Assembly: GCA_020086605.1 (NCBI GenBank)
Contig: JACBWW010000045.1
Span: forward strand, 6,167,857-6,231,856
Direction: 5' to 3'
From: Lanius collurio
Lineage: Eukaryota > Chordata > Aves > Passeriformes > Laniidae
Length of the DNA: 64,000 bases
The notes under the pieces were generated by a model that saw nothing but the letters and a program-made list of their open reading frames with translations, ran no database searches and had not been told where the DNA came from. How positions within the stretch are numbered: the stretch's first letter is position 1; each line of letters opens with the position of its first letter. The translations under genes and the position numbers were made by a program. Shown here piece after piece: positions 48,601 to 59,729 of this stretch.

Positions 48601-51600
48601 ATTAAAAGGCAAGTTCATTTAAAATTTCATTTCACAGAATTACCAGTGTACAGTGGTGGTGACCCATTTCCCTTTAATGATTATTTCCAGAGCAACGACC
48701 AACAACATTAAATACAACTAAAAAGTCTGGCATGCAACAAAGCTGAGTGGAAATAATTAGCAAAGACTCAGCTATGAATTGCTTTTCTTCTGAAAAAAAT
48801 TATAATAGTGCTGTAGCCACTAACTCTTGTCAAATCTCCAGATAACAACAGGTAAATTTAGAGACAGCAGAGCAAGCTGAGGTAGTGGAAAGCTCTGGTT
48901 TGATTTTCAGCAGCCTGTTTAAAAATCACCCTCATTCTGTACTAAAATTAGCTTTTTGCACCATTTTTTCCTTCTGGTTCTGAAGAATTACCTTTCCTGC
49001 AGTGGCCACAACTGTGGCACTTTTTCCAGCCTGGAATGGGCAGGTCAATGTTTCTTTCCTGGTACCAGGCAAAGGCAGCTCAAAAGCCAAGCTGGTTTCT
49101 CTCTGAGATAATCATCATAATGTCTGGCAGTGGTTCTGAGTCCTGGCCAGCTTTCACTGGGAGCAGCCACAGCCTCTCTCATATCAGCCCTGCCATGGGA
49201 ATCTTAACAACAGCCTGGACATATCAACAGGCTGCTCAGTAATGCTCAGGTTTTAACTGCAGAATGATTTTTACTTGCTACTTGAAGTTGGATAGAAAGC
49301 TGCTTGGTAGGAGATTTAAGCATATTTAATTGTGATTGCTCAATGCAATTGGTTGCTCTGTACCAGGGGATTGCTCTGTTGTGCACTGAATTTGCAATTT
49401 ACCTTTCCATAAGGCTGACAGATCTGCTTTGGAATACTACAGCACCTGAGACTTTTTCCAGTGCAGACTACAAATGCATTATACATAAGTATAAATCTTC
49501 AACAGTATCTCCTTCAAGGAACTGAGCCAATGAGTGAGTACTATCATAAATGTTAACAGATTTTTTTTTTTTCCAATTTTCCCCTTTATCCATGTCATTA
49601 AAGTAATTTTGTTATATAAACATAGATGCAAATAGAAGCTAGCATTAGAAATTCAGCAGGGGAGGAATGGAAATTGTTCCAAACAAAATGAGTGAGCCCA
49701 CGAGTACAACAAATCATTTAAGCAGACACCACATTACCCAGTTACTTCACTGGGAAAGGCTCTCTGAGTATCCCATGGAGAAGACAACTACACTCAGTGT
49801 GGCTCTAAACACTGCCTGCAAAACAGGTATTAATCACTGCCCCAGAAATCACATGAGGAGCCCTGCAAGAACTTGGTGAGTTTGGTTATTCACTACTTAA
49901 AACCACAAATGAAAGATGCATACACAGCATCTGCCCTGTAAAATGTTTTCTTTGCCACAGAATTAACTGTTTAGGTATGCACCATTTCCAGCAGCAACAT
50001 CTACCCTTGGTTCTGTCCATCTTGTTCTAACAGGCAGTGGATTGGCAACCTTATTTTGGGGCTCAGTACAAAAGACATCACAAACCAACCTTGTTCCTCA
50101 GAACACATATTCTGATCTGTAAAACTTGATTTGAGTAAGCAAATCTTAGATTTTATCTTGTGACTATTTAATAGTTACAAAGAACTGGAGATAGTCCAGA
50201 GGTGACTTATATTCAGACCCAGAGCAGATAACAAATACCTTTATTATTTTCGGGTATAATGATCAATATTTTTATTGCTATGCAAATGAGTTATTGCAAA
50301 GAACAAAGACATGATCAATATGGGTCAGGGAACCATTTGGTGCAGCAATTCTCATTTTCCTGTACCAGACCTGTGCAGTTTCCCCCATCACTTCTCAAAA
50401 AGCAGTGCACAGCACCAGGCAGTAACCCTGATGTACCCGAGGGCAAGCACAGAGCTGATCACCTTTTCCTCTGGGTTATATGGAACATGGCTTGGGACCC
50501 TGCCATACAAACTGCCAAGTTATTTTGGGATTGTATCCCTGAGCTCTCCCTTCCAAATCATAAGCAAAGGTGGGAGGTGTGCAGGGGCAAGGGAGGGGAG
50601 ATGCTCCAAAGCTAAGAGTGTAAGAAGCATTCTTACTGAGGACTTGGTACATTGAGTAATGTTAATGAGAGATAACCAGAGAAAACAGAGCTCCTGGATC
50701 ACTGAGAGAAAAATAATTGTATGCAGAAGATCTGCTTCAGAGAGCAGCAGGGAGAGTGATGACGATCAGATCACCTTCATCACTCAGTGTGACACATTCC
50801 CACTGCTTATTTACTGTTCCACAAGTCACTTGGCAGGGAAAACAAAGTTGTCTTTAATTATTTAGAGAACACCAATATAAGCAGATGACAGAGGACAGTT
50901 AAAGCCGTCCCCAGTTCGTGTAACAAATGCTTTGCTGATTCTGACAAAGAAAGTTCTGCTAACGTGGAGGCTTTCTGCACAAAGCTTCTGAACTACCCAT
51001 GTTATACCTAACTTCTCTTTTTTCCATCCCCATTTTAACCCAAATTCCCCCAGAGATCTCAAAAGACAACTTTTGAAATGTCTTTGAAGCTAGGTGGCAA
51101 TGTAGAGGAGAGATCCATAGTACATTCTGGATTGAAAGGAAAAAGCAACAGCAAAAATTTATATTCCTTATACTCCAGAGAACTTGTGTGGGAAAGAGGC
51201 AAGCACCTCACCTACTGGAATGATTTCAGAGTTTACACCTTAGATATGAGAACCTCAGCAAAACACTTAAGGAAGTCAGGCTTCATGAGCTCCTCTGTTC
51301 ATCATACTAATTATCCTTTTACAGCCTTAGTTTTGTTTTGCTTTTTATGACCTTTCATAGCTCCCATAGCATGAACTATTTCAATCTCCACTTACTTATA
51401 TTTCAATATCTGTAATCCCAGCTTGGAGAAATCAAGGCAAGTTTTGCACTATTATCTAAGCATCCTAACAACCACCTGAATGTTACAAATCCAAATAAGA
51501 ACTTAAAGTGTGTGCAGCTTGGATTGATAAAACACAACTTGATTTTCTCAGACATGTTTGACTGGATGCTTTCTGCCTACTCCTATTCCATTCAGGCTTA

Positions 51601-52936
51601 AATACTTTAAAAGAGGGCGTTACTTTCAGAAAAGGCTCCAATCTGTTTGGATATATGGAATGGAAGATATTGTGACTCAAAATAGAAAACAAAACTCCTT
51701 ATGTAGTGACCCAGATCGACTCTATTAACAGGTAGGACATGCCATTGCTATCATGAACATCTGAGTTATTTACTTGATACATTTACTTGTAATATAAATA
51801 ATCCTGTGCAGTTAAGTACTCAGCTTTACAGTATCTCATAATCTTGTTGTACTTACATGGAGTAAGTATCCATTACCACTTGGAACACTCATTTAGCTGC
51901 TCAACTGACTGCTTAATGAGGTCTGGAAAGTAAAAGCCTTATCTGCAAAAAGCCAGTGTAGAAAGAAACATGCATGCAGCCCTTTCTCCAAGGCAAAAAA
52001 AAAAAAAAAAAGTATTTGTTCAGACTTAATGTGAAAAGGGATTAGATTAAAGAGAGCATACAGAAAAATAGAAATGAAATAAAAGATGAAATACACACAT
52101 ATTATTTTCTAATAATGAAGGCAGTGGTTTTTACCATTCATTGAACACTCTATTGTTAGAATTTTGTCTCTCTAGATACCATCAGACTTTCCATATCTCT
52201 CCTGGGAGCTGGGCCTGCTGCCTCACCCCCACCAAATAAACCCTTTCAGAATTCCATGCTGCAACAGGTCTAGCACAGCTCCCTTTAACAGCTTTTTTTG
52301 GAGTCCTTAACAATGAGTCAGTCTGGTCTGTGTTTCAGCTCCAGAAATACAGAGTGGGACCTCATTAGCTGCATTCACTCAGGTTTTAATTAACATACTA
52401 GTCATCATTAAATGTTTAAAGGATCCTGTCAGTAAGTGCTGAGTATTTCCCTTTCACTCACCACTCACTTGGCGCTCCATGCAGAGCTCCCAAAGTTACA
52501 AAGACTCGTGGCCCTGCCACTGCTGCCAACACAGCCTAAACCCAGAGCCATCACTTCAGAGATGCCCAAATGGGCTCAAACAGAACTCAGAAATCACCAC
52601 CGAGATTACACAGACGGTTTCTCACCATGGATCTGCAGCATGACTCAAAGGCCCTCAGCCACAAGTATTTGCTACCACGGAAACCTAAGTTTAAGAAGTG
52701 TTCCATGAACTTTTACTTGTCTGTCAATGGGAAAATATTGCTTTAAGCAGACTTTGAGTCATTTCAATGATTCAAATAAAGTTTTGTTTATTTTGCTGCT
52801 TAAGGGCCCACATTCTTAAAAGAAATATTTTGTCTATATTTTTTTCTTTAAAACAAAAACGTCTTCACTGATGGTGCAGCAAACAGCACTTACTCTTTGC
52901 TCATCAGGCAGCATTACTCAAAGATCTGGCATGCAG
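45651..52936. other. Unique non-coding sequence, 7.3 kb
   Basis: No gene or interspersed repeat was recognised. Short homopolymers occur: poly(A) at about 46,038-46,048, 48,520-48,536 and 51,996-52,011, and poly(T) at 49,561-49,572. The 48.54-48.85 kb text is AT-rich but complex, with several TAATTA/TTAATGA-type homeodomain cores. That is compatible with conserved non-coding DNA but is not evidence by itself. Confidence 0.5.
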
Positions 52937-53004
52937 GAATCCTTACAGCTGTAAGGGGATCATGGGCACTGAATCCTTACATCTGTAAGGGGATCACGGG
53001 CACT
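52937..53004. repeat. 34-bp tandem duplication carrying a palindrome
   Basis: Two adjacent 34-bp copies differ at few positions. The first contains the perfect 16-bp palindrome CCTTACAGCTGTAAGG (52,941-52,956), which includes an E-box CAGCTG. In the second copy (52,975-52,990) the centre reads CATCTG, which spoils both the palindrome and the canonical CAGCTG core but leaves a CANNTG E-box. Confidence 0.93.
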
Positions 53005-54311
53005 ACAGAAAGCTTCCTTTCAGTGCTGTATTGCACAAGGAGAAGCTGAATAATTGGTCAAACCCCATTATTTGTCATTCCAGCAGCCCAAACTGAGCTG
53101 TTTCTACCCTCTTTGTTCAGCAGCCCTGGGCGTGTCCCAGAGCTGGCACACCAGCGCATCTGCCGCATGATGCAGCAGCCCCCAAAGGAAATGGGACAAA
53201 AAGCTGTTTCCTGCTCTCTGCGAACTCTGTGGTCACATTAATCATCAGTAACTAACAACAGCTTCGGTTTGTCTACACAGAAACCGCTTGGCTACACATA
53301 CTGATACATCCCACAAAAAAACCCAACCAAAAAACAAAACCCAAACCCCAAAGGCAAACAAAAAGAAACCCAGGAAAGTTTATGTAAAATCCATATGCTT
53401 TCTCTTCCTACAAATACTTGATCACCGTTGTTCACATAGGTCTATCCTGTGATTGTAGCACTTGTCAGTCAACCAACAGAGCTCATTTCTCCACCCTTGC
53501 GGGGCTGCTATCAGCATAACCCCAGCCACATGAATTGGTGTGACACTTGTATGAAGTCTCCAAACCATTGTTGCCATTTGATGAGAGAATTGGCCTCATA
53601 AAAGACAGAATGGCGTGAATTTCCTAATTAACTGTAAATGGGGAAAACTAAGAGCAACTTCAAACTGAAAAGGCTCTGAGGTAGTAAGAGTGAACTGCAG
53701 CCAGACTGTAAAAAGGCTGGCTGGGTGGGAAGCCCACATATTGCCAGGAGCCCCGACTCCTCACAGATGAGGTTTTCCATTCTTCTGTTATCCCTTCCCT
53801 CATCTTCCATCCCCGTTCCCAAAGCTTGGAGCCAGGAACGAGACAGAACGGATCTGAAGGGCAAACCAGCGCTGCCCCACCGGGACTCAGCACACACTCA
53901 CTGCTGAGGTGCAACAAGCCTTCCCTTCACACTGGGGAAATATAAACAGCCCTTGAAAGGAAGGGCTCAGTCCTGTCAGACAGGTGCAAATTCCGAGATA
54001 AAACCACCTCTGAAACAAGATACCAATAGGAGGGTAAAAGATAGCTTGTTATCACTTACGACTCAGGTTAACTTCAGCTTATTCGTGGCCATGGAATGCA
54101 CGGGAAAAATCAGCCCCACGACATTGTCGAGAAGAGGCAGTTAACTGCTGCAGCAGCGAGTTAACATCCAGCACCACAGAGACACTCATGAGAAGGGGCT
54201 GCCCTGTAAAGGGCTCCGAGTTCCATTTCTGAGCACATTGCAGCAATGCACCACTGCCTACGAGCCTCCTAAAGGAGCCAGTCTTTTATAAGTATAATTA
54301 ATGATCCTAAC
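53005..54311. other. Unique non-coding sequence with an A/C-rich tract
   Basis: An A/C-rich low-complexity tract lies at 53,311-53,375. The 53.7-54.2 kb interval is somewhat richer in CpG, but has no TATA box, exon or repeat that I recognise. Confidence 0.5.

Positions 54312-54336
<25 letters not shown>
54312..54336. repeat. 25-base poly(T) run
   Basis: A pure T homopolymer. On the minus strand it could be the poly(A) tail of an insertion, but no retroelement body or retrocopy is recognisable to its right. Confidence 0.95.
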
Positions 54337-54342
<6 letters not shown>

Positions 54343-55142
54343 CAGGTTGTTCTGATTTGTACAAAGCATCTATTTGCCTGCTGAGTAGAAAGTTTAGTCA
54401 AGTATAAGGTACAGACTAGCAGCAGTAACAACCCTGTACATCTGAGTATCACTTGTGGCCATCAGAGCAAGATTAATTAATAAAAGAACTATCTGGGATC
54501 ATACTTTAACTTCCAGAGAGGACAACATACAAACAGGAGGACAGAGTTGATGAAGACATTTCTGTAACAAAAAAAACCCCAGTGATGCTAGGTATGCTAA
54601 CTTCCTGCTCCACTCTTTTCTTCAAAATGATTCTACAATCAAAAAAGATTTGATATTTTTAATAATTAACGTTTATGTTTTAGAAGCAGGCATTTCATTT
54701 CAAGCAATAAGGGGTTTGTATATTTTAAGCCATTTTTTATGCAAAAAAAGGAGCTGCCACCATAGGAATGTGTTAGAGGCAACTGTTAATGCTCTTAATA
54801 TATTTCATTTTAGAGAATCCAACTCCTCTATTTCTTTGTTCAGTTGTTAGAACAGGATACTCAATTTTGAAAAAGAAGCTCTAAAATTCTCATGCTTGTG
54901 TCACTAAAACCAGATTAGCATAATCTTGGCTTCTGTGCATCACTTTAACGTCTCATTAGCTTCAGTCCTAAATAAGCATATTAGCACAGGACTTAATGTT
55001 AAATAACTAAGTTATTTAATAGCTCCAACAGTTATTTCATTGTGTTTCTATACTAATTAGTAAATAAACAAGCAGAAACCAACAATAAAAGGCACTGAGT
55101 TGTGCATTTGAACTGCAGAGGAGAAGCTAAACAGAGCAAATC
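54337..55142. other. Unique AT-rich non-coding sequence
   Basis: No gene or repeat was recognised. Contrast with the abrupt GC rise at about 55,185 is striking. Confidence 0.55.
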
Positions 55143-55174
55143 GTGATCAATGAACAAGGTTACAGGGGAGCTGC

Positions 55175-55180
55175 TTTATT
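55175..55180 (-). terminator. Possible antisense polyadenylation signal (AATAAA)
   Basis: TTTATT on the plus strand gives AATAAA on the minus strand, at the left edge of the GC-rich island. It would serve a leftward transcript from the island or be the polyadenylation signal of a minus-strand LTR. One hexamer alone is weak evidence in AT-rich DNA. Confidence 0.25.
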
Positions 55181-55189
55181 GCCTTGGAG

Positions 55190-55320
55190 CAGGAGCGCGG
55201 GGCAGCGGGCACGGCCGGGGGGCACAGAGGGGTGTCTGGGGCGGGGGGGGGCACAGCCGGGGTGTCTGGGGCCGGGGGGCACAGCGGGCACCGCCGGGGG
55301 CAGCGGGGTGTTTGTGGCCA
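55190..55320. repeat. GC-rich imperfect tandem repeat, G-quadruplex-prone
   Basis: A 28-29 bp motif recurs about three times with GGGGCACAG starts near 55,219, 55,248 and 55,276, and the shared phrase GGGGTGTCTGGGG in the first two. The plus strand at 55,238-55,279 has G runs of 4, 9, 4, 4 and 6 separated by loops of 1, 7, 5 and 2 bases, a canonical G-quadruplex pattern. Open frames of 85-121 codons over it on both strands come from GC content alone. Confidence 0.85.
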
Positions 55321-55489
55321 GAGGGCAGCGCCCGGTGCCCTCTCTGTGCCCATGTCCGGCCAGGGCTGCCGGCTCTGCAGCAGGAGCTCCCACCTGCCGG
55401 GAACAGGCCTGAGGTGGGGATACAAATATGCTGCCAGCAAGAAAAATTCTTGCTTCTTTCCAGTCCCGTGACATATTTTTCTCTCTCAT

Positions 55490-55770
55490 AGACTGTATTA
55501 GTAGAGTTCTATAAACTATGAGCACCTGCGCCCTTGTAAATCTTTGTTTATAGCACAGTAGAAAAATAGTTTGACAATGGATGTTTTAGGATTTTAACCA
55601 ATCACTCCAAAGGGTGGCTGGTCCTTTGACCAATTAGACTATGAAGAAAAAAAGTCTATAAAAGAGTAGAAAAACAATTCAATCCATCAATCTTGCTGCA
55701 CAATTCCTGCCTGCTGGATCTTTGTTCTCCTCCCTACCACCGCGGGACACCGCGACACTGAGGCTCCGGA
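55490..55770 (+). promoter_or_regulatory. Candidate RNA polymerase II promoter, possibly an ERV LTR U3/R segment
   Basis: Two CCAAT boxes (55,598-55,602 and 55,630-55,634) lie 55 and 23 bp upstream of a strong TATA box, TATAAAAG at 55,657-55,664. The order and spacing fit a compact core promoter, predicting a start near 55,685-55,695. Sequence downstream turns GC/CpG-rich (ACCGCGGGACACCGCGACAC at about 55,738). Such dense CCAAT-TATA architecture is typical of retroviral U3 regions, and the flanking text feels like a passerine endogenous retrovirus LTR. I cannot confirm a family or the TG/CA edges. A cellular promoter is the alternative. No gag, pol or env coding region follows. Confidence 0.5.
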
Positions 55771-55930
55771 GAAGATGCAGCAGCGGCAGGAGAAGCTGCC
55801 CGTGCCCAGGGGGAAGTGCCCGGTCCCTGGCAGCGCTGGGATGAGAGCGCTCGGCTGCAGGGGCAGCCCCGGAGCTCTGCTCAGAGCCGGGCACTGCCCT
55901 CTCCCACCCAGTGCTCGGCTCTAGAAACTC
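55771..55930 (+). other. CpG-rich segment with a 49-codon open frame downstream of the promoter
   Basis: An ATG at 55,775 opens 49 codons to TAG at 55,922-55,924, starting MQQRQEKLPVPRG and rich in R, P, G and A. It would lie about 85 bp into a transcript from the TATA box. The composition follows from GC content and no family is recognised. It is recorded because it is too short for standard ORF lists and is positioned like a first or upstream ORF. I do not claim it is translated. Confidence 0.2.
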
Positions 55931-58900
55931 GGTCATTTGCTTTCTAAACATGCCAATCCCTTCTGATTCTCCCGTGGCTTCTGTGGAAAGATTATTAAGG
56001 GGCTGTACCCCACCTGCCAGGGCAGGCACACGGGAAAAGCCCGAGGTTCAAGCAGTTGAGCAGAAACAGCAAAAATTGTTTCCTCCATCTCAGTCAAGTG
56101 CCCAGCTGCTTACACAGAGCACTGATGATGCACTAAGCTGAGATAATAACAAGCTTATCATTAGGCTGGGGCAATAAAAAAATATTTATAGCAAAATAAG
56201 TGCAAGCATTGGACATACTTGAGCAATCACATTTAAGAAATTCTAACAAACTGCTGCCAAGCAGCTCCCTTCATATTTTATAGATCATACTAACAAAACC
56301 AAGAAAATATACAAGGCAGGTGATATGTAAAGAACTGGAAGTTTTTCTTCCAAGTTATTGTTGTTGGGAAGAAATTATGAATAATGTTAATTAATATATA
56401 TCCCATTATTTACTAATGTGATTTTAAAATACACTTTTCCCACCTAAAAAACTGCAACAGCATCCAAAGACTTTCAAAACTGCTGTAAAAATTATATACA
56501 TCTAGTTTTGGATAGAACTCTGTTTATCCAGTAAGTTGTCTTTAACAGCTGGTGTGTATGGCAACGATATTTATGAATATTTGAAAGCCTAATTACTAAT
56601 CAACAATGGCTATAACCTTGCACATCTCCAAGTTTGCTGTGTGCTGTGCTGCAGAACAATGACATGACGCAGTTGAGGGTTTTTCAAGTCCCTTACAAAC
56701 ATAAACTCACTACAGTGAACACTGAAAGTTGCTTCCTGGAATAGGAAGAACAAGTAAGCTCCAAGCTGTTATTTGTTCACATAAGGAACATGACAGAGAG
56801 CCAGTAAAGTTCTCACTGGCATGCAGCAGAATTATCTGCTAGAGTTCTGTCTCATAAGCAGTTTGCTGCTATATTTAGCAGCAGAGGAATGTTTACTTGA
56901 TTACCTCTCCTATAACAATAAATAAGATTTTACTGAAATCTGGGGAATGTACTGCTAAGGATTTCAGTGAGTGCAACATAATGAATGCAAAGCCCAAGAC
57001 ACGCCCCTCCCCCCCCAATTAACCAAAGAATCCATTATAAAAGTTAAAATAATGTCTCAGTTGTTAGAAACGGGGAGTTGTTCACAATTATGTCATCTCC
57101 CTAATCTAAACACTGAGTCAAAACATTTTTAACTCGAGCCTACACCCATGAACCAGTGCCCGTGTAATTGCACTGAGGGGTTGATTCAGTGACCTCGCTT
57201 AGACCTCCCCATCACTCCTCAAACCCAGGAGCTGAGCCCTGCAGCCTTGTTTTACTGACTTTTTAATCAGAAAGCAAATCTAGATAAACTTTTTTGAGAA
57301 AAGTTCTGCACCAGAAGAGGCCCTCCAAGGACAGCGCTGCCAACGCCCCTACAATGCCCTCCACCACCGAGTTGGTTGGTTTAGGCGTGCCCTGATAGCC
57401 AGGGGAGCCACAAAGCTCAGCCTAAGCAGTCCAGAGTCTGCGCCCCGCGGCGTCACACAGTGAGCGACGCCTCGGTGAGCTCAGGCACAGGGACCTTTGG
57501 GCTCTGCAGCAGCACTTACCCTGCCTTAGCACATCACAGCCAGGGCTTCCTGAACCCACTGCCAGGCAGAAATAAACACAATTTTGTATCGCTAGGAAAA
57601 GCTTCAGGGAACACTGCAGTTCACACAGAAAAGCCACGGTGTCCTAGAGGCCACCTACCAGAATAAGCTTTAAGGAGATGCTTAACTGTAGATAATGGCT
57701 TGGGAAAGGCATTTGGTTGGTAAGGATAGAATTCATAGGTTTGTTAAAGCACAGATCGACTTTGGAAAAATTATTTCAGGAGTTAATTGAACAGGTTAAC
57801 CATGCCTGGTCAGATTACACTAAAATACAATTAGTAGAGCACAAAGGAGGAAAAGGAAACTTGAGTCATACTAACACCATGGGATTTTATGAATTACTTA
57901 AGTTTGAAAAAATTAAGTGTTTTACCACTATACTAGGTTCATTAAACAAAGGGAAAGAAAATAACTAACAAAACCACAAAAGTTATTTTGAACTCATAGG
58001 ATGACCTAAAACCATCAGTTTATTTAAACTAATGCATTAAGATACAAAAAGGACCAGAAGTAAACAAAAACATTCCTCTTTACTTCAACTGAGTGGTCTG
58101 AAAGTAATTAAATCCAGTAAAGTTCTTCTGCTGCCATGAAACTAAAAGCAGTGTACATTGATAATTCTCATCTGAGGGAGTCAAAAGACACCTCTATGTA
58201 TAACTGTAAATACAACCCAACAGTGCTGCTAAAATTCAGCCTCCATCACTGCCTGGGGCACTTTTTAGGCACTTTCAGCTATGAACAAAGACTGCACAAA
58301 CATGAAATGCCAGCAGCTTGAAAACAAAGCAGTAACTTAATGAAATAACTTGGTACATCCAAGTTATGCTTCTAAGAGCAGCACACTCACCAGGCCAATA
58401 AAATACCTGAAAAATCCTTGCTGGCCACACAGGCAAACTCCCAGGAGATAAAAATGAGCTTTCCCTGCTTGGAGCATTAAGGTGGCTGTGTGGAGGTCCT
58501 TCATTAAGTGCCTCCTATTTTCACTGAGGATTTCAGGTTAATATTCTTCCTCTTTAATCCTCAAGCCACCAAAAGCCAACTTCAGGCTGTAATTCTGCCT
58601 TTTCCCCTCCCCTGGCTGTGGTTTACAGCCTTCTCACAGCTGCTCCTCCACACACGGAGCAATTTCCTGCAGCCAAGGGGAGGCAGCTGGGCCAGCTCAG
58701 AGCAGGGCTGCCGAGGGTTGAAGGGGCTTCTCCCTCATCTCTCTGACCAATCTCCCCTCTTGTACCACTGCAGGCGTTTCCAAGAGCACATGACAGGCAA
58801 GCCCAAGGAACTGAGCTAAACTCAGCCATTTTTTTCAAATAAGGTAAATTTTAACCTGCATCACTTTTGCAATCCACTTAACACCAGTCACATGAATATT

Positions 58901-59671
58901 TGGTGTGCACAAAAAACCCACCAGGAGACAGGAAAGGGTAACAGGCAGAAGCTAAAGAACAAAATTCCTTTTGCAGCAGCCCTCATATTTTAAGGAGACA
59001 CCAAAGTCTAAATAAAACTTCAAGCAACTTCCAGCTAATAACATTCCCTTGGTAGAACTGTAAGAAGCAAACACAGAAAAGGAAAGCAAGAACTTCACAG
59101 CAAAGGCTTCAGACCCAAGTGAGCTGTTACCTGCACAGAGGCTCTCCCCGGGGCACTGAATGCTCCCACTGCCCCCAGGTTGCTAAAATTGTCTCCTTAA
59201 TGAGGGGGTGGGAGGGTCAAATGTCCTTTGGAGAATTTAAAGAGACAAATCCCCCAACAAGCAATAACCATGACCTACATCACAGAACCCCAAATTCCTG
59301 CAGACAGAGGGGCCCTGGAGCTCCATGCCAGTTCTACTCCTTCCTCAGACTGCAGGGAAACCACTCAGTGAGGTCTGGAATGACCTTCTGGTCCAGCTGG
59401 GAAACCCTGACCTTTCCTGTGCCATCAGACACCTTTAGCAGCTGACACAGCTACCTCATGGGGCAGTCTGAGTGTCCTCTCTGCTTCTCTTCTAGACCCT
59501 CTTGTGGACAGGCTCACCTCTGTCCAGCTGTCTGTGAAGATTGCAGTGCCCTCTCCTCTGGACTTTAACTCTTTCCTCCTGCAATCTCCTCCTTGGACAA
59601 TTTAATCCACAGATTTCCATACCATTTCTACTCCAAAATTGTACAATTGTCAGAATACTCCAGGCTTTTAA
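55931..59671. other. Unique non-coding sequence
   Basis: A CpG-richer patch at 57.33-57.50 kb (GTCTGCGCCCCGCGGCGTCA, GAGCGACGCCTCGG) stands out but has no promoter elements. An 83-codon frame at 57,717-57,968 has a protein-like mix of residues but no recognised domain. At 56,590-56,609 TAATTA and the SOX-type AACAATGG are close together in complex AT-rich text. Confidence 0.45.
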
Positions 59672-59729
59672 AAAAACACCTGGATAGTAACTATTCCTGC
59701 AAAAACACCTGGATAGTAACTATTCCTGC
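59672..59729. repeat. 29-bp perfect tandem duplication
   Basis: Two identical head-to-tail copies of a 29-bp unit beginning AAAAACACCTGGATAGTAAC. With no mismatch, it is probably a recent slippage-type duplication, or an assembly artefact. Confidence 0.95.

Noticed and set aside
57717..57968. 83-codon plus-strand frame with protein-like composition, possibly a retroviral remnant
   Set aside because: No recognised domain. It lies too far from the 55.6 kb LTR-like block to be linked with confidence. Left for a translated search.
59285..59600. Possible CR1-like wording (for example TGACCTTCTGGTCCAGCTGG)
   Set aside because: The blocks do not continue in CR1 order and the similarity is limited to short phrases.
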